6,808 nt of DNA, taken from Candidatus Cloacimonadota bacterium. GTDB taxonomy: Bacteria; Cloacimonadota; Cloacimonadia; JGIOTU-2. The stretch is from NCBI GenBank assembly GCA_021160355.1, contig JAGHCS010000047.1:1-6808 (forward strand). The letters are read 5' to 3'. The first letter of the stretch is position 1. Each line of letters opens with the position of its first letter. Shown here in pieces: positions 5,251 to 6,808 of this stretch. Made by a program: the position numbers and the translations under genes. The notes under the pieces are model-generated. The model was not told where the DNA came from and made no database searches. It was given only the letters and a program-made list of their open reading frames with translations.

Positions 5251-6808
5251 CTATCTCTCAATAATTTTCCTCAAACGGATTACAAATGCTGCTCCATTCG
5301 GTTTATTATCCTCAACAGTGACAAATCCATCATATTCATCAATAGTTTTCTGCACAATATACAATCCAATACCTGTATGACCTGTTTCACCGTACTGGAA
5401 ACCTTCATCAAATATCTCATCTTTAATTTTATTCGGAATACCAATGCCATAATCGACGAATTTTATTATGCAAAACTCTTCATCAGAACTAATATCAATA
5501 TCCATTTTTGTAGTTTTGCCATGCTTTATTGCATTACTAATTATATTCTCAAATACTGAATAGACAGCATTATCAGCATAAGCTTTACCAGTACCCGTAA
5601 CATTGATCTCTATGTCAGGATAATTATTAATAACACCGTTTGCTACTTTTTCCATATCATATTCATCGAGAGCTGCATGAGAATCTATGAACCGTTCCTG
5701 GTCACGTTGTCTTTGAATTGTACTTAAACTTTTCTCAACCCGTTTCTTGATCTCATCAAGCATAGTTTCATCACCCTCATCCCGATATATATTAAGAGCG
5801 CTATCTATTACTACAATGTCATTTGCAATGTCGTGACGTAAAACTGAATTTGCTATTTTTAAGCGTTCTCTACTGATCTTTAGTTCTTCCTCTGCTTGCT
5901 TGCGCTCTATTATTGAAGCCAATTCTGCTGCTACTGCCCTACCAATGTTTTTATCATCATCACTCCAAACACGCACTTTATCATCATGAAGGTAAAGAAT
6001 TCCTTTAACATCACCAGCATAATCTATACAAGGTATGCTGAGATAGGCAAGTGTTTTTGTTTTTTCCCAAATATCTTTATGTTTTTCATACCAATATTTT
6101 TTACGAACATCATTAACTACGGAGATCTCTTTTTTTTCATAAGCCAGTATTGTATCTACACCTCTTATGTTTGTAGGTAAAACCGATTCATTCCCGAGCA
6201 AATTTTCTCCATAATCTACAATTTGCCAGTCATTATTAGGATCAACTCTAATTCTTAGCATTGCTTTGGGAAGATCTAAGCCAATCCTAATTGCATTTAA
6301 AGAAGTTTTAATAGATTTTTTTAAATCTGTTTCAAGAAGACTTAAAGCTACATCTTGGAGTATTTTTCGCTTACGAAGTTCTTGGTTTAAAATCTCCTCT
6401 GCCTGTTTGCGTTCGGTGATATCATGGAATATTCCAAAAGAACCTTGAAATACTCCATTTTCGGTTACCCGAGGAGTTGATGTTACTGCAATAATTCTTT
6501 GTTCTCCATTTTCTCTTTTTATAACAAGTTCATATCTATTTGATTCTCCCTTTTCTCTTAATGAAGTTTCTTTGATAAGTTGTTGAAACATTTCCGGTGA
6601 TGTTAATTCCTTTAAGTTCTTTCCAATCATTTCATCTTTTGAATAACCGAAAATATCAACTGCTGCCTGATTTGCATAAGTAAATGTTTCATTAATATCT
6701 ACATTAACTATTCCTTCTTCTATAGATTCAACTAAGGTGCGGTATTCTTTTTCGCTTTCTTTCAGTGCTTCCTCCGTCTGCTTGCGTTCGGTGATATCAG
6801 ATAAAACA
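5251..6808 (-). CDS. PAS-GAF sensor histidine kinase, N-terminus beyond window
   Basis: The frame is open at base 6808; 518 residues are visible, ending in TAG. An internal ATG at 6630 lies in the middle of a PAS domain and is not the true start. Domain order in visible residues: the end of an upstream sensor unit (VLSDITERKQTEEAL, 1-15); a PAS/PAC domain (about 22-132, EYRTLVESIEEGIVNVD to FGIFHDITERK); a GAF-like domain (about 154-300, IPCIDYAGDVKGILYLHDD); an H-box VLRHDIAND with the likely phospho-acceptor His325 (codon 5833-5835); and an ATPase domain with N-box ENIISNAIKHG (Asn425), DYGIGIP (452-458) and GHTGIGLYIVQK (476-487). No membrane segment is visible, so it is cytoplasmic as far as seen. 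The RHDIxND H-box is of a type common in archaeal kinases. No response regulator gene is in the window; ligand and partner are unknown. Confidence 0.93.
   Translation of the reverse strand, partial: VLSDITERKQTEEALKESEKEYRTLVESIEEGIVNVDINETFTYANQAAVDIFGYSKDEMIGKNLKELTSPEMFQQLIKETSLREKGESNRYELVIKRENGEQRIIAVTSTPRVTENGVFQGSFGIFHDITERKQAEEILNQELRKRKILQDVALSLLETDLKKSIKTSLNAIRIGLDLPKAMLRIRVDPNNDWQIVDYGENLLGNESVLPTNIRGVDTILAYEKKEISVVNDVRKKYWYEKHKDIWEKTKTLAYLSIPCIDYAGDVKGILYLHDDKVRVWSDDDKNIGRAVAAELASIIERKQAEEELKISRERLKIANSVLRHDIANDIVVIDSALNIYRDEGDETMLDEIKKRVEKSLSTIQRQRDQERFIDSHAALDEYDMEKVANGVINNYPDIEINVTGTGKAYADNAVYSVFENIISNAIKHGKTTKMDIDISSDEEFCIIKFVDYGIGIPNKIKDEIFDEGFQYGETGHTGIGLYIVQKTIDEYDGFVTVEDNKPNGAAFVIRLRKIIER
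6407..6424 (-). repeat. 18-bp direct repeat in PAS linkers (copy 1)
   Basis: TTGCGTTCGGTGATATCA on the plus strand is identical to 6782-6799. Both encode the DITERK linker that ends a PAC motif on the minus strand. Exact DNA identity suggests recent internal duplication of a PAS unit or strong conservation of this short linker. Confidence 0.7.
6782..6799 (-). repeat. 18-bp direct repeat in PAS linkers (copy 2)
   Basis: Identical to 6407-6424, one sensor unit (375 bases, 125 codons) upstream in the gene. A third, diverged copy of the linker (IIERKQAEEEL) lies just before the H-box at about 5885-5915. Confidence 0.7.

Overview
This AT-rich bacterial window holds five protein genes, two of them cut by the window edges, and one gene-free stretch of about 750 bases packed with inverted repeats. 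The gene styles (a PurA of the GDE-A-K-A-K type, a solitary TldE/PmbA-like protein, a TPR protein with a Sec signal) and the hairpin-rich spacer with CACCCC...AGAGGGG and ACCACCAAC/GTTGGTGGT palindromes suggest an FCB-type bacterium (Bacteroidota, Ignavibacteria or Cloacimonadota relatives). That placement is an inference from memory, not a search result.

Layout: (1) Bases 1-3010, minus strand, form a tight three-gene cluster read right to left: purA (adenylosuccinate synthetase), a small ECF/CbiO-like ABC ATPase starting 7 bases after purA, and an exported TPR-repeat protein starting 9 bases after the ATPase and running off the left edge. The spacings imply one transcript with translational coupling. 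(2) Bases 3011-3153 are a divergent promoter region with two head-to-head TTGACA boxes forming an 8-bp inverted repeat. (3) Bases 3154-4497, plus strand, encode a TldD/PmbA-family protein without a zinc-binding HExxxH motif, so TldE-like. (4) Bases 4498-5250 hold no convincing conventional gene, but contain a stem-loop right after the tldE-like stop, a composite double-palindrome repeat that may double as a terminator, a possible 34-codon ORF with a strong ribosome-binding site, a cluster of three spaced perfect hairpins including a 30-base palindrome, and a pyrimidine-rich tract. (5) Bases 5251-6808, minus strand, encode the C-terminal 518 residues of a PAS-GAF sensor histidine kinase that continues past the right edge.

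The purA cluster joins purine biosynthesis to an ATPase and an envelope TPR protein with no obvious shared pathway, so co-transcription may reflect growth-linked expression. The most noteworthy points are the altered nucleotide-binding motifs of PurA, the missing switch histidine in the ABC ATPase, the archaeal-style H-box of the kinase, and the palindrome-rich spacer. I did not find evidence for a complete new defence or mobile system; the palindromic spacer is the best candidate for something undescribed.
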